Part shown: one piece after another, positions 7,600-15,344 of the stretch
Position numbering within the stretch: the stretch's first letter is position 1
Layout: each line of letters starts with the position of its first letter
Source of the DNA: UBA8190 sp003453695
GTDB taxonomy: Bacteria; Actinomycetota; Acidimicrobiia; Acidimicrobiales; UBA8190
DNA length: 41,949 bases
Direction: 5' to 3'
Assembly (NCBI GenBank): GCA_036796975.1
Contig: DAIRBY010000027.1
Location: forward strand, 1 to 41,949
Position numbers and translations under genes: made by a program
Notes under the pieces: generated by a model
Database searches by the model: none
The model's input: the letters and a program-made list of their open reading frames with translations, nothing else
Told to the model about the DNA's origin: nothing

Positions 7600-7941
7600 T
7601 CAGGCCGTCGGCAGCCGGCGAAGGACCCGGCCGGCCAGGCCTTCGACGGCCTGACGCCACGTGCGCTCGCCCACGAACCAGAACCACAGCTCGCGCCGGT
7701 AGCCGAGGACCACGGCGTCGAATGCGCCTCTGTCCAGCCCCCCGGCTTCGAGCGCCTTCCCCCACCCGTCCCACAGCAGCGCTCCCACGGCCAGTCCGCC
7801 ACCGAAGGCTCCGTCCCAGTCCTCGCCCGCCACCACCGCCTTGTGCATGGCGTCGCGCAGCTCGAGGGGCTCGGGCGGCACGGCCAGCGCCGGGTCCGCA
7901 GGTGCGGGCGGGAGCTCGCCTCCCACCGTGTCAGCGGTCAC
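7600..7941 (-). CDS. Conserved-looking hypothetical protein in sulfite reductase operon
   Basis: 113 residues, not recognised. An N-terminal Pro/Ala-rich part is followed by an aromatic, helix-rich region with W-D-G-A-F-G-G-G and R-R-E-L-W-F-W-F-V-G-E-R-T-W. No Cys, TM segment or known motif. The GTG start at 7941 overlaps the end of the FrhB-like gene by 11 nt, so it is very likely co-translated with the sulfite reductase module. A role as a small accessory factor of that module is inference. Confidence 0.6.
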   Translation of the reverse strand: MTADTVGGELPPAPADPALAVPPEPLELRDAMHKAVVAGEDWDGAFGGGLAVGALLWDGWGKALEAGGLDRGAFDAVVLGYRRELWFWFVGERTWRQAVEGLAGRVLRRLPTA

Positions 7942-9193
7942 GGACGACCGGCGCCCGGTCGGTGCCGCTGTAGGCGCTCAAGTGCTCGGCGTAGTCGATG
8001 AACAGCGGCCCGTCAGGGTCGAGCTTGCGCTGGAGAGAGCGTTCGGCGATGCGCTTGTCCAGTCGGTCGAGCTTCTCGAGGGCGGAGATGTCGTCCAGGT
8101 CGCGGACGTCGAGGCGCCCCCGTGCCCGGTGGAAGGCGTCGAGGCCCGCTTCGGTGCGGATGAGCAGGCTCGACCAACCCGTCATCGAGCCCACACTGCC
8201 CACTGACAGATCCGCCCCTCGGCCGAGGAAGTCGGCGCACTCGTCGCATCCCTTCAGCGCCGCCCCGTGGAAGTCCTTGACGGGCTCGTCCACAGCCACC
8301 CTTCCGTCTCGGTACTCGACCATGAGCCGTCCGTGGATGACGTCCACCTTGCTCACCCGGTCGAGGTCCACGCCGCGCTTGTCGCGCAGCTCCCGCAAGG
8401 TGAGCGCCTCGTAGTCGAAGTTCTTGGTGCACATGAGGGCGATGGCGAGCACGACGGCGTCGACGCGATGGGCGCCGGTGGGCCAGCGACGGGCCTGCAT
8501 GGCACGCAGTCCCTGGATCTCACACGGCGTGCCGACGACGGCCAGCCTGGGCTTGGCGGGCAGGTCGTACCGCGACAGGTCCAAGCCGGCCAGGGCCATC
8601 GTCTGGTTGTAGTAGCTGCCTGCGGCGGCCACGATCTCCTTGGCCGTGGTGGCCACCGTGGCCACGCCCTTCCACGGCTCGTCGGGGTTGTCACTGGGCT
8701 TGGTGATGAGGGCGCCGTCGATGTCGCCGCCGGCCAGGGCGGCCAACAGGATGGCGCTCACCACCCCCCCGTCCTGGGCGTCGTCGGGCCGGGCCCCGGC
8801 CCGCACGGCGTATCGCTCCCGCACGGCCCCGAGACCGTCACCGGGGGGACCGCCCGTGATCTTCCAGTAGGGGTCGGCGGCGTCCGACTTCACCACCACC
8901 GGGGCGTCGTCCTGGCCGGTCGGCGTGGAGGGCGGCCACAGCGCCTCGTATCGCAACCCGCCGCGCGGGCAGAAGTCCCAGCACAGCGAGCATCCCGTGC
9001 ACATCTTCACCAGCTCGGGCAGCCCGGTGTCCCGGCCCACTCCGATGGAGTTCGACGGGCACACCGCCACACACGTGCCGCACTGGATGCAACGGTCGGC
9101 GAAGATCCCCCCCGCCTCGAGCTCCCAGAACCACGTCTTGCCCGGCGGCTCCTCCACGCCGTTCATCTCGTCGCGGATGGCGAAGCCCTTCAC
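7931..9193 (-). CDS. FrhB-like F420H2 oxidoreductase with two [4Fe-4S] motifs
   Basis: 420 residues. The N-terminus carries two CxxCxxCxxxC clusters, C35-C38-C41-C45 (CIQCGTCVAVCP) and C65-C68-C71-C75 (CTGCSLCWDFCP), so two [4Fe-4S] centres. The rest matches the FrhB/FdhB/FpoF family: GGVVSAILLAAL, VVGTPCEIQGLRAMQ, C..NFDYE and a later KGCDECADF..GADLSVGSVG. These proteins hold a flavin and exchange hydride with coenzyme F420. The GTG start (9193) overlaps the TGA of the sulfite reductase gene (GTGA), implying coupling. Together they look like a split version of methanogen Fsr, in which FrhB-like and siroheme reductase halves are one protein. It is the likely electron donor for sulfite reduction; that link is inference. 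Confidence 0.8.
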   Translation of the reverse strand: MKGFAIRDEMNGVEEPPGKTWFWELEAGGIFADRCIQCGTCVAVCPSNSIGVGRDTGLPELVKMCTGCSLCWDFCPRGGLRYEALWPPSTPTGQDDAPVVVKSDAADPYWKITGGPPGDGLGAVRERYAVRAGARPDDAQDGGVVSAILLAALAGGDIDGALITKPSDNPDEPWKGVATVATTAKEIVAAAGSYYNQTMALAGLDLSRYDLPAKPRLAVVGTPCEIQGLRAMQARRWPTGAHRVDAVVLAIALMCTKNFDYEALTLRELRDKRGVDLDRVSKVDVIHGRLMVEYRDGRVAVDEPVKDFHGAALKGCDECADFLGRGADLSVGSVGSMTGWSSLLIRTEAGLDAFHRARGRLDVRDLDDISALEKLDRLDKRIAERSLQRKLDPDGPLFIDYAEHLSAYSGTDRAPVVRDR

Positions 9194-10968
9194 GGGGCGC
9201 CCCCTGCGCCGTCGTCGCCGTCCACGGCCAGCCCGGCCAGCGTCGCCCGCAGCTCGGAGTTGGGGGTGCGTCGCGCCCACTGATGGAACGACTCGTCCCG
9301 GCGGCGCTCGCCCCGGAACCGCTGCAGCACCCGGATGAGCGCCTCGGGGACGTCGTCGACGGGCCGGGCGTTCTCGACCCAGTCGATGAACCCGGCGTCA
9401 GTGCCGAGCGAGCCACCGAAGCCGATGTCGACGGCTTCTTCGATGTGCTCGTCCACGTGGGCGGTGTCGCCGCGGAAGCCGATGTCGGCGATCTGGGGCT
9501 GGGCGCACGACGCCGAGCATCCCGAGAAGTGCATGCGGATGATGCCCGCATCGCTGCCGGTGGAGCTGACGCCGCCGTCGCCGACCTGTGATCCGAGCTC
9601 GGTGCCGGCCAAGGCGGCGTCGAGACGACGGGCCCAGGTGACGGCCCGCTCTTTGGTCTCGACGACGGCGAACCGGCAGAACTCGTTGCCCGTGCAGGCC
9701 ACGACGCCGCGCTCGAACGGACCCGGGGCCGGGGAGAACTTGGCCAGAAGCGGTTCGGCCAAGAGGTCGTCGAGCCGGTCGTGAGGCACGCCGGTGAGCA
9801 CGAAGTTCTGGTCCGTGCCGAGCCGCACGGTGCCGTCGCCGTAGGTGGACGCCAGCCGCGCCGCCTCGACGAGCTCGATGCCGGTCATGCGCCCCACCGG
9901 GACCGAGCACCCGACGTAGGAGAGCCCCGGCTGGCGCTGGGGGTGCACGCCCACGTGGTCGCCCCGGTAGCGACGGGTGAGCTCCTCGCCGGCATGCCGG
10001 AGCTCCAGCCGCGTGCGGGCGGCCAGCTCGGCCCGGAATCCTTCGGGGCCGAGCTCCTGGACCAGGTAGCGCATGCGGCAGATGCCCCGGTTCTCGCGGT
10101 TCCCCAGCTCGCCGTACACCTGGGCGATGGCGCGGGTGACCTCCGTCGCCTGGTCGGGAAGCACGAAGACGTCGATGTCCGACGCCATCCGCTCGCCGTC
10201 GCCCAGACCTCCCCCCACGAGCACGTTGAAGCCGACGTCCCCGCCCTCGGCGCGCGCCGGCCACAGCCCGATGTCCTGGATCTCGGCCTGGGCGCAGTCC
10301 TCCCGGCACCCGGTGACGCTGATCTTGAACTTGCGGGGGAGATTGGCGTACTCCCGATTGCCGGTGAAGAACTCCGTGACGGCGCGCGCCGCGGGCATGG
10401 CGTCGAATACCTCGTCGGCGTCCACGCCCGACACCGGGCAGCACAAGACGTTGCGCGCCGAGTCGCCGCAGGCCTGGATGGTGGTGATGCCCACCTCGGC
10501 GAAGCGCTTCCAGATGCGGGGCACGTCCTCGATGCGGATCCAGTGCAGCTGGATGTCCTGGCGGGTGGTGAGATCGGCGTAGCGGTTGCCGAACACGGCA
10601 CTGTCGTCGGGTCCTTCACCGAAGGCCTCGGCCACCACCCCGATCTCGCGTGCCTGGGTGGCGGTGAGCAGCCCGCCGGGCACCTTGACCCGCAGCATGA
10701 AGGCGTCGCCGCCCTGGCGCTGGGGATAGAGGCCCACCCACTTGAGCCGCTCGGCCTCCCCTTCCACAGCGGTGATGGCCTTGGGGCCCTCCTTCGAGTA
10801 GGTGGCGATGACGTCGTCGGCCACCTGCAGGGGGTGACGGTCGAGCTTCCAGCGCTCGACCTGGTTCAGCTCGCCGATCGTCCGGTACGGGTGGACGAAG
10901 GCCATGGGCCGCTCCGGGCCCCGCAGAAGGACCCCGTAGGGGCTGTCTCTGTCGAACGTGGAGGGCAT
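9190..10968 (-). CDS. Siroheme [4Fe-4S] sulfite (or nitrite) reductase
   Basis: 592 residues with the twofold nitrite/sulfite reductase layout. The first half has T-T-R-Q-D-I-Q-L-H-W, ACGDSARNVLCCP and LPRKFKISVTGC, and the second repeats the ferredoxin-like half-domain (RLGTDQNFVLTGV). The siroheme-cluster ligands are C425-x5-C431 (CTGNEFC) and C484-x3-C488 (CSASC). Family members (SirA/NirA) reduce sulfite to sulfide or nitrite to ammonium with six electrons, usually from ferredoxin. The position between cysH and an FrhB-like gene in a sulfate-assimilation cluster favours sulfite. ATG 10968 lies 6 nt after the cysH stop. Confidence 0.88.
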   Translation of the reverse strand: MPSTFDRDSPYGVLLRGPERPMAFVHPYRTIGELNQVERWKLDRHPLQVADDVIATYSKEGPKAITAVEGEAERLKWVGLYPQRQGGDAFMLRVKVPGGLLTATQAREIGVVAEAFGEGPDDSAVFGNRYADLTTRQDIQLHWIRIEDVPRIWKRFAEVGITTIQACGDSARNVLCCPVSGVDADEVFDAMPAARAVTEFFTGNREYANLPRKFKISVTGCREDCAQAEIQDIGLWPARAEGGDVGFNVLVGGGLGDGERMASDIDVFVLPDQATEVTRAIAQVYGELGNRENRGICRMRYLVQELGPEGFRAELAARTRLELRHAGEELTRRYRGDHVGVHPQRQPGLSYVGCSVPVGRMTGIELVEAARLASTYGDGTVRLGTDQNFVLTGVPHDRLDDLLAEPLLAKFSPAPGPFERGVVACTGNEFCRFAVVETKERAVTWARRLDAALAGTELGSQVGDGGVSSTGSDAGIIRMHFSGCSASCAQPQIADIGFRGDTAHVDEHIEEAVDIGFGGSLGTDAGFIDWVENARPVDDVPEALIRVLQRFRGERRRDESFHQWARRTPNSELRATLAGLAVDGDDGAGGAP

Positions 10969-10974
10969 GCGGCG

Positions 10975-11649
10975 TCAGCCGTGCAACCCGCACTCGGTCT
11001 TGTCGCTCCCGGCCCAGCGCCCCGCCCGGGGGTCCTCGCCGGGTGCCACCGGCCGGGTGGTCGGCGCGCAGCCGATGGACAGGTAGCCGCGCGACAGAAG
11101 CGGGTGCATGGGAAGCCCGTGATCGGCGCTGTAGTGAGCCACGTCGTCGTCCGTCCACGTCGCCATGGGGTTGACCTTGACGAGCCCGCGCTGCTCGTCC
11201 CACGACACGATGGGTGCGCCGGCCCGGGTGGGGGCGTCGACGCGCTTCAAGCCGGTGAGCCAGGCACCCTTCCCCTCGAGCGCCTCATCGAGCGGGGCGA
11301 CCTTGCGCAGCCCACAGCAACGCTCGGTGCCGCACGGCCACGCCTCGGCCTCCGGTCCCGGCACGAGCACCCGCAGGTTGAGGTCGTAGCGGGACCGGAC
11401 CTGCTCCACGTAGGCGAGCGTCTCGGGGAAGTGGAAGCCGGTGTCCAGAAACAGCACCTCGACGGCCGGGTCCACCTGCACGGCCAGGTCGACCACCACG
11501 CAATCCTGGAAGGAGCAGGCCAGAGACACGTCGCCGCCGAAGCGATCGTGTGCCCAGGCGATCACGGCCGTGGCGGGGGCCTTCTCGAGCTCGGCCGACC
11601 AGGCAGCCAGCTCGTCGACGTCGACTCGAACACCGGCGGCGCTGGGCAT
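10975..11649 (-). CDS. cysH: Adenylylsulfate (APS/PAPS) reductase
   Basis: 224 residues; reduces (phospho)adenylylsulfate to sulfite in the cytoplasm. The PP-loop-like SLACSFQD, L-D-T-G-F-H-F-P-E-T, the Cys111-Cys112 pair (ERCCGLRK) and the catalytic tail KTECGLHG (Cys220) are all present. The CC pair and the absence of a cysC-type kinase nearby point to the iron-sulfur APS-using type. One oddity: the usual C-x-x-C before the tail reads C194-A-P-T197, so the fourth cluster ligand is Thr. The ATG start has a strong GGAGGAG ribosome site. It is first in the leftward operon, divergent from cysD. Confidence 0.9.
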   Translation of the reverse strand: MPSAAGVRVDVDELAAWSAELEKAPATAVIAWAHDRFGGDVSLACSFQDCVVVDLAVQVDPAVEVLFLDTGFHFPETLAYVEQVRSRYDLNLRVLVPGPEAEAWPCGTERCCGLRKVAPLDEALEGKGAWLTGLKRVDAPTRAGAPIVSWDEQRGLVKVNPMATWTDDDVAHYSADHGLPMHPLLSRGYLSIGCAPTTRPVAPGEDPRAGRWAGSDKTECGLHG

Positions 11650-11699
11650 TTGCTCCTCCCCTCGGGGACCTGAGGGTCCGGGTGGACGGGTCCGGGACC

Positions 11700-11745
11700 G
11701 GTACGTCTACTATAGGTGACTAATCAGATCAGGATTTCGCCCTTT
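11700..11745. promoter_or_regulatory. Divergent promoter between cysH and cysD
   Basis: A locally AT-rich patch in the 150-nt gap. On the minus strand TATAGT (11714-11709) is a good -10 for cysH with a leader of about 55 nt that contains a GGAGGAG site. On the plus strand TACTAT (11708-11713) could be the -10 for cysD. The two hexamers overlap, so the operons would compete for or share one regulator. The adjacent TGACTAATCA is a weak inverted repeat. No riboswitch fold is apparent. Confidence 0.45.
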
Positions 11746-11799
11746 CGGTGACCGGCGGGGGGCCGGGGCGCCAGGGCCGAAGACGGAGCCCCATCCACC

Positions 11800-12744
11800 A
11801 TGACCACCTTCGCCGTCGAGGACCGGCCCCAGGCCCAAGAGGTCCGCTGCCGCCCCGACCACCTGGCCCTCCTCGAGGCGCACGCCATCTTCGTCCTCCG
11901 GGAGGTGGCCGCCGAGTGCGAGCGGCCCGCCCTGCTGTTCAGCGGCGGCAAGGACTCGGCGGTGCTCCTGCGGCTGGCCGAGAAGGCCTTCCGGCCCGGA
12001 CGGCTCCCCTTCCCGGTGGTCCACGTCGACACCGGCCACAACTTCCCCGAGGTGCTCGCCTTTCGCGACCGCCGGGTGGGCGAGCTCGGCGAAGAGCTCC
12101 TCGTGGCGTCGGTGCAGCGCTCCATCGACGAGGGCCGGGTGGCCGACCCGGGCCCCGGCGTCTCGCGCAACCGGCTCCAGAGCGTCACGCTCCTCGACGC
12201 CATCGCCGAGCACGGCTTCGACGCCTGCATCGGCGGGGCCCGGCGCGACGAGGACAAAGCCAGGGCCAAGGAGCGGGTGCTGTCCTTCAGAGACGAGTTC
12301 GGCCAGTGGGATCCCCGCAACCAGCGACCCGAGCTGTGGCACCTCTATCACGGCACGGTGCGGCCCGGTGAGCACCTGCGCGCCTTCCCGCTGTCGGACT
12401 GGACCGAGCTCGACGTCTGGCAGTACGTGCGCCGTGAAGGCATCGAGCTTCCCGACATCTACTACGCCCATCGCCGGCCCGTCGTGGCGCGCGCCGGCAT
12501 GCTGCTCGCCGTGTCGGAGTGGGTGCAGCCGAGGCCGGGGGAACAGGCCGAGGACGCCCTGGTCCGCTTCCGCACCGTGGGCGACGCCACCTGCACCGGC
12601 GCCGTGCGCTCCGGGGCGCGCACCATCGACGAGGTCGTGGCCGAGGTGGCGGCGTCGACCATCAGCGAACGCGGGGCGACGCGGGCCGACGACAAGTTCT
12701 CGGAGACGGCCATGGAAGACCGAAAGCGCGAGGGCTACTTCTGA
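11800..12744 (+). CDS. cysD: Sulfate adenylyltransferase small subunit
   Basis: 314 residues; forms APS from sulfate and ATP together with the GTPase CysN. The PP-loop SGGKDSAVLL lies at about residue 48, followed by VDTGHNFPEVLAFRD, GGARRDEDKARAKER and FPLSDWTELDVWQY, and the typical end TRADDKFSETAMEDRKREGYF. Length is normal for CysD (about 300). ATG 11800 opens the rightward operon. Its stop overlaps an ATG (TGATG, 12742-12746), the expected coupling with cysN, although that ATG is out of the cysN frame (see cysN). Confidence 0.95.
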   Translation: MTTFAVEDRPQAQEVRCRPDHLALLEAHAIFVLREVAAECERPALLFSGGKDSAVLLRLAEKAFRPGRLPFPVVHVDTGHNFPEVLAFRDRRVGELGEELLVASVQRSIDEGRVADPGPGVSRNRLQSVTLLDAIAEHGFDACIGGARRDEDKARAKERVLSFRDEFGQWDPRNQRPELWHLYHGTVRPGEHLRAFPLSDWTELDVWQYVRREGIELPDIYYAHRRPVVARAGMLLAVSEWVQPRPGEQAEDALVRFRTVGDATCTGAVRSGARTIDEVVAEVAASTISERGATRADDKFSETAMEDRKREGYF

Positions 12745-12772
12745 TGCCCGGCCGCTCTTCCTGAGCCCGGAG

Positions 12773-14071
12773 GTGGACGGGCTCGTCCCGGGCGGATACG
12801 CGGCGGACACCGACCTGTTGCGCTTCGCAGCGGTGGGCTCGGTGGACGACGGCAAGTCCACGCTGATCGGCCGCCTCCTGCACGACACCAAGCAGCTCTT
12901 CGAGGACCAGCTGGAGGCACTGTCGTCGGCCAGCCGGCGCCGTGGCGCCTCGGGGATGGACCTCTCCTTCGTCACCGACGGCCTCCGAGCCGAGCGGGAA
13001 CAGGGCATCACCATCGACGTCGCCTACCGCTACGCGGCGACTCCCAAGCGGAAGTTCGTCATCGCCGACTGTCCGGGCCACGTGCAGTACACCCGCAACA
13101 TGGCCACCGGCGCCTCCACGGCGGACCTCGTGGTCGTGGTGGTCGACGTCACGTCGGGGTTGCGGGAGCAGACGAGGCGCCACTGCTGCATCGCCGCACT
13201 GCTCGGGGTGCGCCACATGATCGTCGCCCTCAACAAGATGGACCTGGTGTCCTGGGACCGCTCCGCCTTCGCGGCGCTGTCCGGCTCCGTCGAGGAGCTG
13301 GCCCGGCGCCTCGGCATGGAGAGCCTGGTGGTGGTGCCGGTCTCGGCGCTGCACGGCGACAACGTCGCCGACCGCTCGGCGTCCACTCCCTGGTACGGAG
13401 GCCCGACCGTCCTCGCCGCCCTCGAGGAAGCCCCTGCCGGCGCCTGGGCGAAGGAGGGCGACAGCGGGGCCCGGCTCCCCGTCCAGTGGGTGGTGCGCGC
13501 CACCGGCGGCGGGCGCGGCTATGCCGGCATGGTGAGCGGCGGGACGTTGCGCGTGGGCGACGAGGTGGTGGTGCTGCCGGGCGGCGCCCGCAGCCGCATC
13601 TCCTCCATCGCCACCTTCGACGGGCCCATGACGGAAGCCGATCCGTCGCTGTCGGTCACCGTCGAGCTCGATGACGAACTCGACGTGGGACGCGGCGACC
13701 TCATCGCCACCGCCGGCGTGGCGCCCGAGGCCACCAGCGAGGTCCTCGCCACCGTGTGCTGGTTCGACCGTCGTCCCCTCACCGCCGGGCAGCGCTACCG
13801 GGTGAAGCACACCACCCGGGTGACCCCGGCGCTTGTCACCGCCGTCGACGGACGCCTCGACGTGGCCACGCTCGAGCTCGGCCCTTCCGACGCGCTCGCC
13901 GACAACGACATCGGCGTGGTGCGCCTGGCCCTGGCCACGCCCATCGCCGTCGACCCGTACCGCGCCAACCGCGTCACGGGGAGCTTCGTGGTGATCGACG
14001 AGGACACCAACGCAACCGTGGCGGCGGCCATGGTGGGTCCGCCGGTGCTGGCCGCCGACACCCGCGTCTAG
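12773..14071 (+). CDS. cysN: Sulfate adenylyltransferase large subunit (GTPase)
   Basis: About 432 residues. EF-Tu-like GTPase with G1 GSVDDGKST, G3 DCPGH, G4 NKMD, then two beta-barrel domains. There is no C-terminal CysC kinase fusion. GTP hydrolysis by CysN drives APS synthesis by CysD. The first in-frame start after cysD is GTG 12773, directly preceded by GGAG with no spacer, which is poor. The ATG overlapping the cysD stop (12744) is in another frame and meets a stop after six codons; one extra base in the CCC run at 12747-12749 would give MPRPLFLSPEVDG joined to this protein. The start is therefore uncertain, but the identity is not. Confidence 0.92.
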   Translation: MDGLVPGGYAADTDLLRFAAVGSVDDGKSTLIGRLLHDTKQLFEDQLEALSSASRRRGASGMDLSFVTDGLRAEREQGITIDVAYRYAATPKRKFVIADCPGHVQYTRNMATGASTADLVVVVVDVTSGLREQTRRHCCIAALLGVRHMIVALNKMDLVSWDRSAFAALSGSVEELARRLGMESLVVVPVSALHGDNVADRSASTPWYGGPTVLAALEEAPAGAWAKEGDSGARLPVQWVVRATGGGRGYAGMVSGGTLRVGDEVVVLPGGARSRISSIATFDGPMTEADPSLSVTVELDDELDVGRGDLIATAGVAPEATSEVLATVCWFDRRPLTAGQRYRVKHTTRVTPALVTAVDGRLDVATLELGPSDALADNDIGVVRLALATPIAVDPYRANRVTGSFVVIDEDTNATVAAAMVGPPVLAADTRV

Positions 14072-14075
14072 GACG

Positions 14076-14777
14076 GTGGAGGCTCTCGGCCCGGTCTACC
14101 CGGTCGGGCTCGTGGTGCAGGGACAGCGGTGCCTGGTGGTGGGGGGCGGCCGGGTGGCGGCTCGCAAGGTCGCCTCGCTCCTCGAATGCGGCGCGGCGGT
14201 GACGATGATCGCCGCGGAGGCGCACGAGGCGCTGGGACTGCTGTCCGAGTCCGGCGTCATCGCCGCCATCGGAGGGCCGCCGCTCGACGTCCAGCTGCGC
14301 CGCTACGAGGCCGGTGAGGCAGCCGGATACCGCCTCGTGGTCACCGCCACCGGCGACCCGGAGGTGGACGGCGCCGTCCACCGTGACGCCGAGGAGGCGG
14401 GGGTGTGGGTGAACAGCGCCGACGACCCCGCCCACTGCAGCTTCGTGTTGCCGGCCGTGTGGCGATCGGGCCCGGTGTCGGTGGCGGTGTCGACCGCCGG
14501 CGCCAGTCCCGCCCTGGCCACATGGCTGCGCGACGTCATCGGCGACATGCTCGGGCCGGAGCTGCCGACCTTGGCCGCGCTCCTCGCCGAAGCTCGACAG
14601 GACCTCCAGTCACGCCGACGGTCCACCGAGACGGTGGACTGGCGTGCACTCTTGCAAGGCCCATTGCCGGGACTCGTGCGCGACGGGCGACTGGACGAGG
14701 CGCGAGCGCTACTTACCGGAGCGATCGAGGTGGCCGAAGGTCCCGACCGAGGGAACGAAGGACCCTTCTCGCCCTAG
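14076..14777 (+). CDS. Precorrin-2 dehydrogenase / sirohydrochlorin ferrochelatase (CysG N-terminal type)
   Basis: 233 residues, starting at GTG 14076, 4 nt after cysN. The NAD-binding motif CLVVGGGRVAARKVASLL is followed by LVVTATGDPEVD, VWVNSADDPAHCSFVLPA and VSVAVSTAGASPALATWLR, the standard run of SirC/Met8/CysG-N. It oxidises precorrin-2 to sirohydrochlorin and may insert iron, giving siroheme for the reductase encoded on the other arm of the cluster. There is no uroporphyrinogen methyltransferase domain; that enzyme must be encoded elsewhere. Confidence 0.9.
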   Translation: MEALGPVYPVGLVVQGQRCLVVGGGRVAARKVASLLECGAAVTMIAAEAHEALGLLSESGVIAAIGGPPLDVQLRRYEAGEAAGYRLVVTATGDPEVDGAVHRDAEEAGVWVNSADDPAHCSFVLPAVWRSGPVSVAVSTAGASPALATWLRDVIGDMLGPELPTLAALLAEARQDLQSRRRSTETVDWRALLQGPLPGLVRDGRLDEARALLTGAIEVAEGPDRGNEGPFSP

Positions 14778-14819
14778 AAGCGCTGTTTCGACGGGGCCCC
14801 ATGGGTGATACTTCTGGCC

Positions 14820-15344
14820 GTGAGCGGCACGACCGACGAAGAGCTCACCGAAGCCATCCTGCTCGCCAGCCGGGCCATGGTGGGCGTGGCCGTCCGTTCG
14901 CTCGGCGATTCCGAGCACGAGGTCACCCTTCCCCAGTACCGGACCCTGGTGGTCCTGGCCTACAGCGGGGCCCACCGCCTGGCCGACCTGGCCGCCACTC
15001 TGGCGGTGAGCCCGTCGACTGCCACCCGCATGTGCGACCGGCTGGTGCGCAAGGGGCTCATCACGCGCAACCGCGACACCGTCGACCGCCGCGAGGTGAA
15101 CCTCGAGGTGACCGAGGACGGCCGCAGGCTCGTCCACGGTGTCATGGATCGCCGCCGCCGGGAGGTTCGTGCCATCCTGCGCTCCATACCGCAGGACGCC
15201 CGGGTCCAGCTCGCCACCTCTCTCGAGGTCCTGGCCCGAGCAGCCGGTGAGATCCCCGACCTGCATTGGTCGCCCGGCTGGCACGACGGCAAGGTCGCCG
15301 ACGGGAACACCGACGGCGACGTCAAGACACCAAGCGCGTCCTGA
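14820..15344 (+). CDS. MarR-family transcriptional regulator
   Basis: About 174 residues. Winged helix-turn-helix of MarR type: LPQYRTLVVLAYSG, LADLAATLAVSPSTATRMCDRLVRKGLI (recognition helix) and the wing TRNRDTVDRREVNLEVTEDG. It is probably a dimeric repressor; the ligand is unknown. GTG 14820 (MSGTTDEEL) is preferred; GTG 14805 would add five residues. It follows precorrin-2 dehydrogenase by 42 nt in the same direction and could control the sulfur cluster or the tail-to-tail dehydrogenase gene, whose end it overlaps by 23 nt. Confidence 0.85.
   Translation: MSGTTDEELTEAILLASRAMVGVAVRSLGDSEHEVTLPQYRTLVVLAYSGAHRLADLAATLAVSPSTATRMCDRLVRKGLITRNRDTVDRREVNLEVTEDGRRLVHGVMDRRRREVRAILRSIPQDARVQLATSLEVLARAAGEIPDLHWSPGWHDGKVADGNTDGDVKTPSAS

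Noticed and set aside
9781..11673. 630-codon open frame on the plus strand antisense to the sulfite reductase and cysH
   Set aside because: High G+C keeps the opposite strand open. The minus strand has complete family motifs over the same span, while this frame is His/Gly/Ala-rich with none.
11650..11799. SAM or other riboswitch in the cysH/cysD leaders
   Set aside because: I could find no conserved core helices; the leaders are only about 55-85 nt and the only visible elements are promoters and a ribosome site.
12744..12764. Six-codon frame from the ATG overlapping the cysD stop as a leader peptide
   Set aside because: It is too short, with no attenuator-like structure; a start or indel problem of cysN is the simpler explanation.
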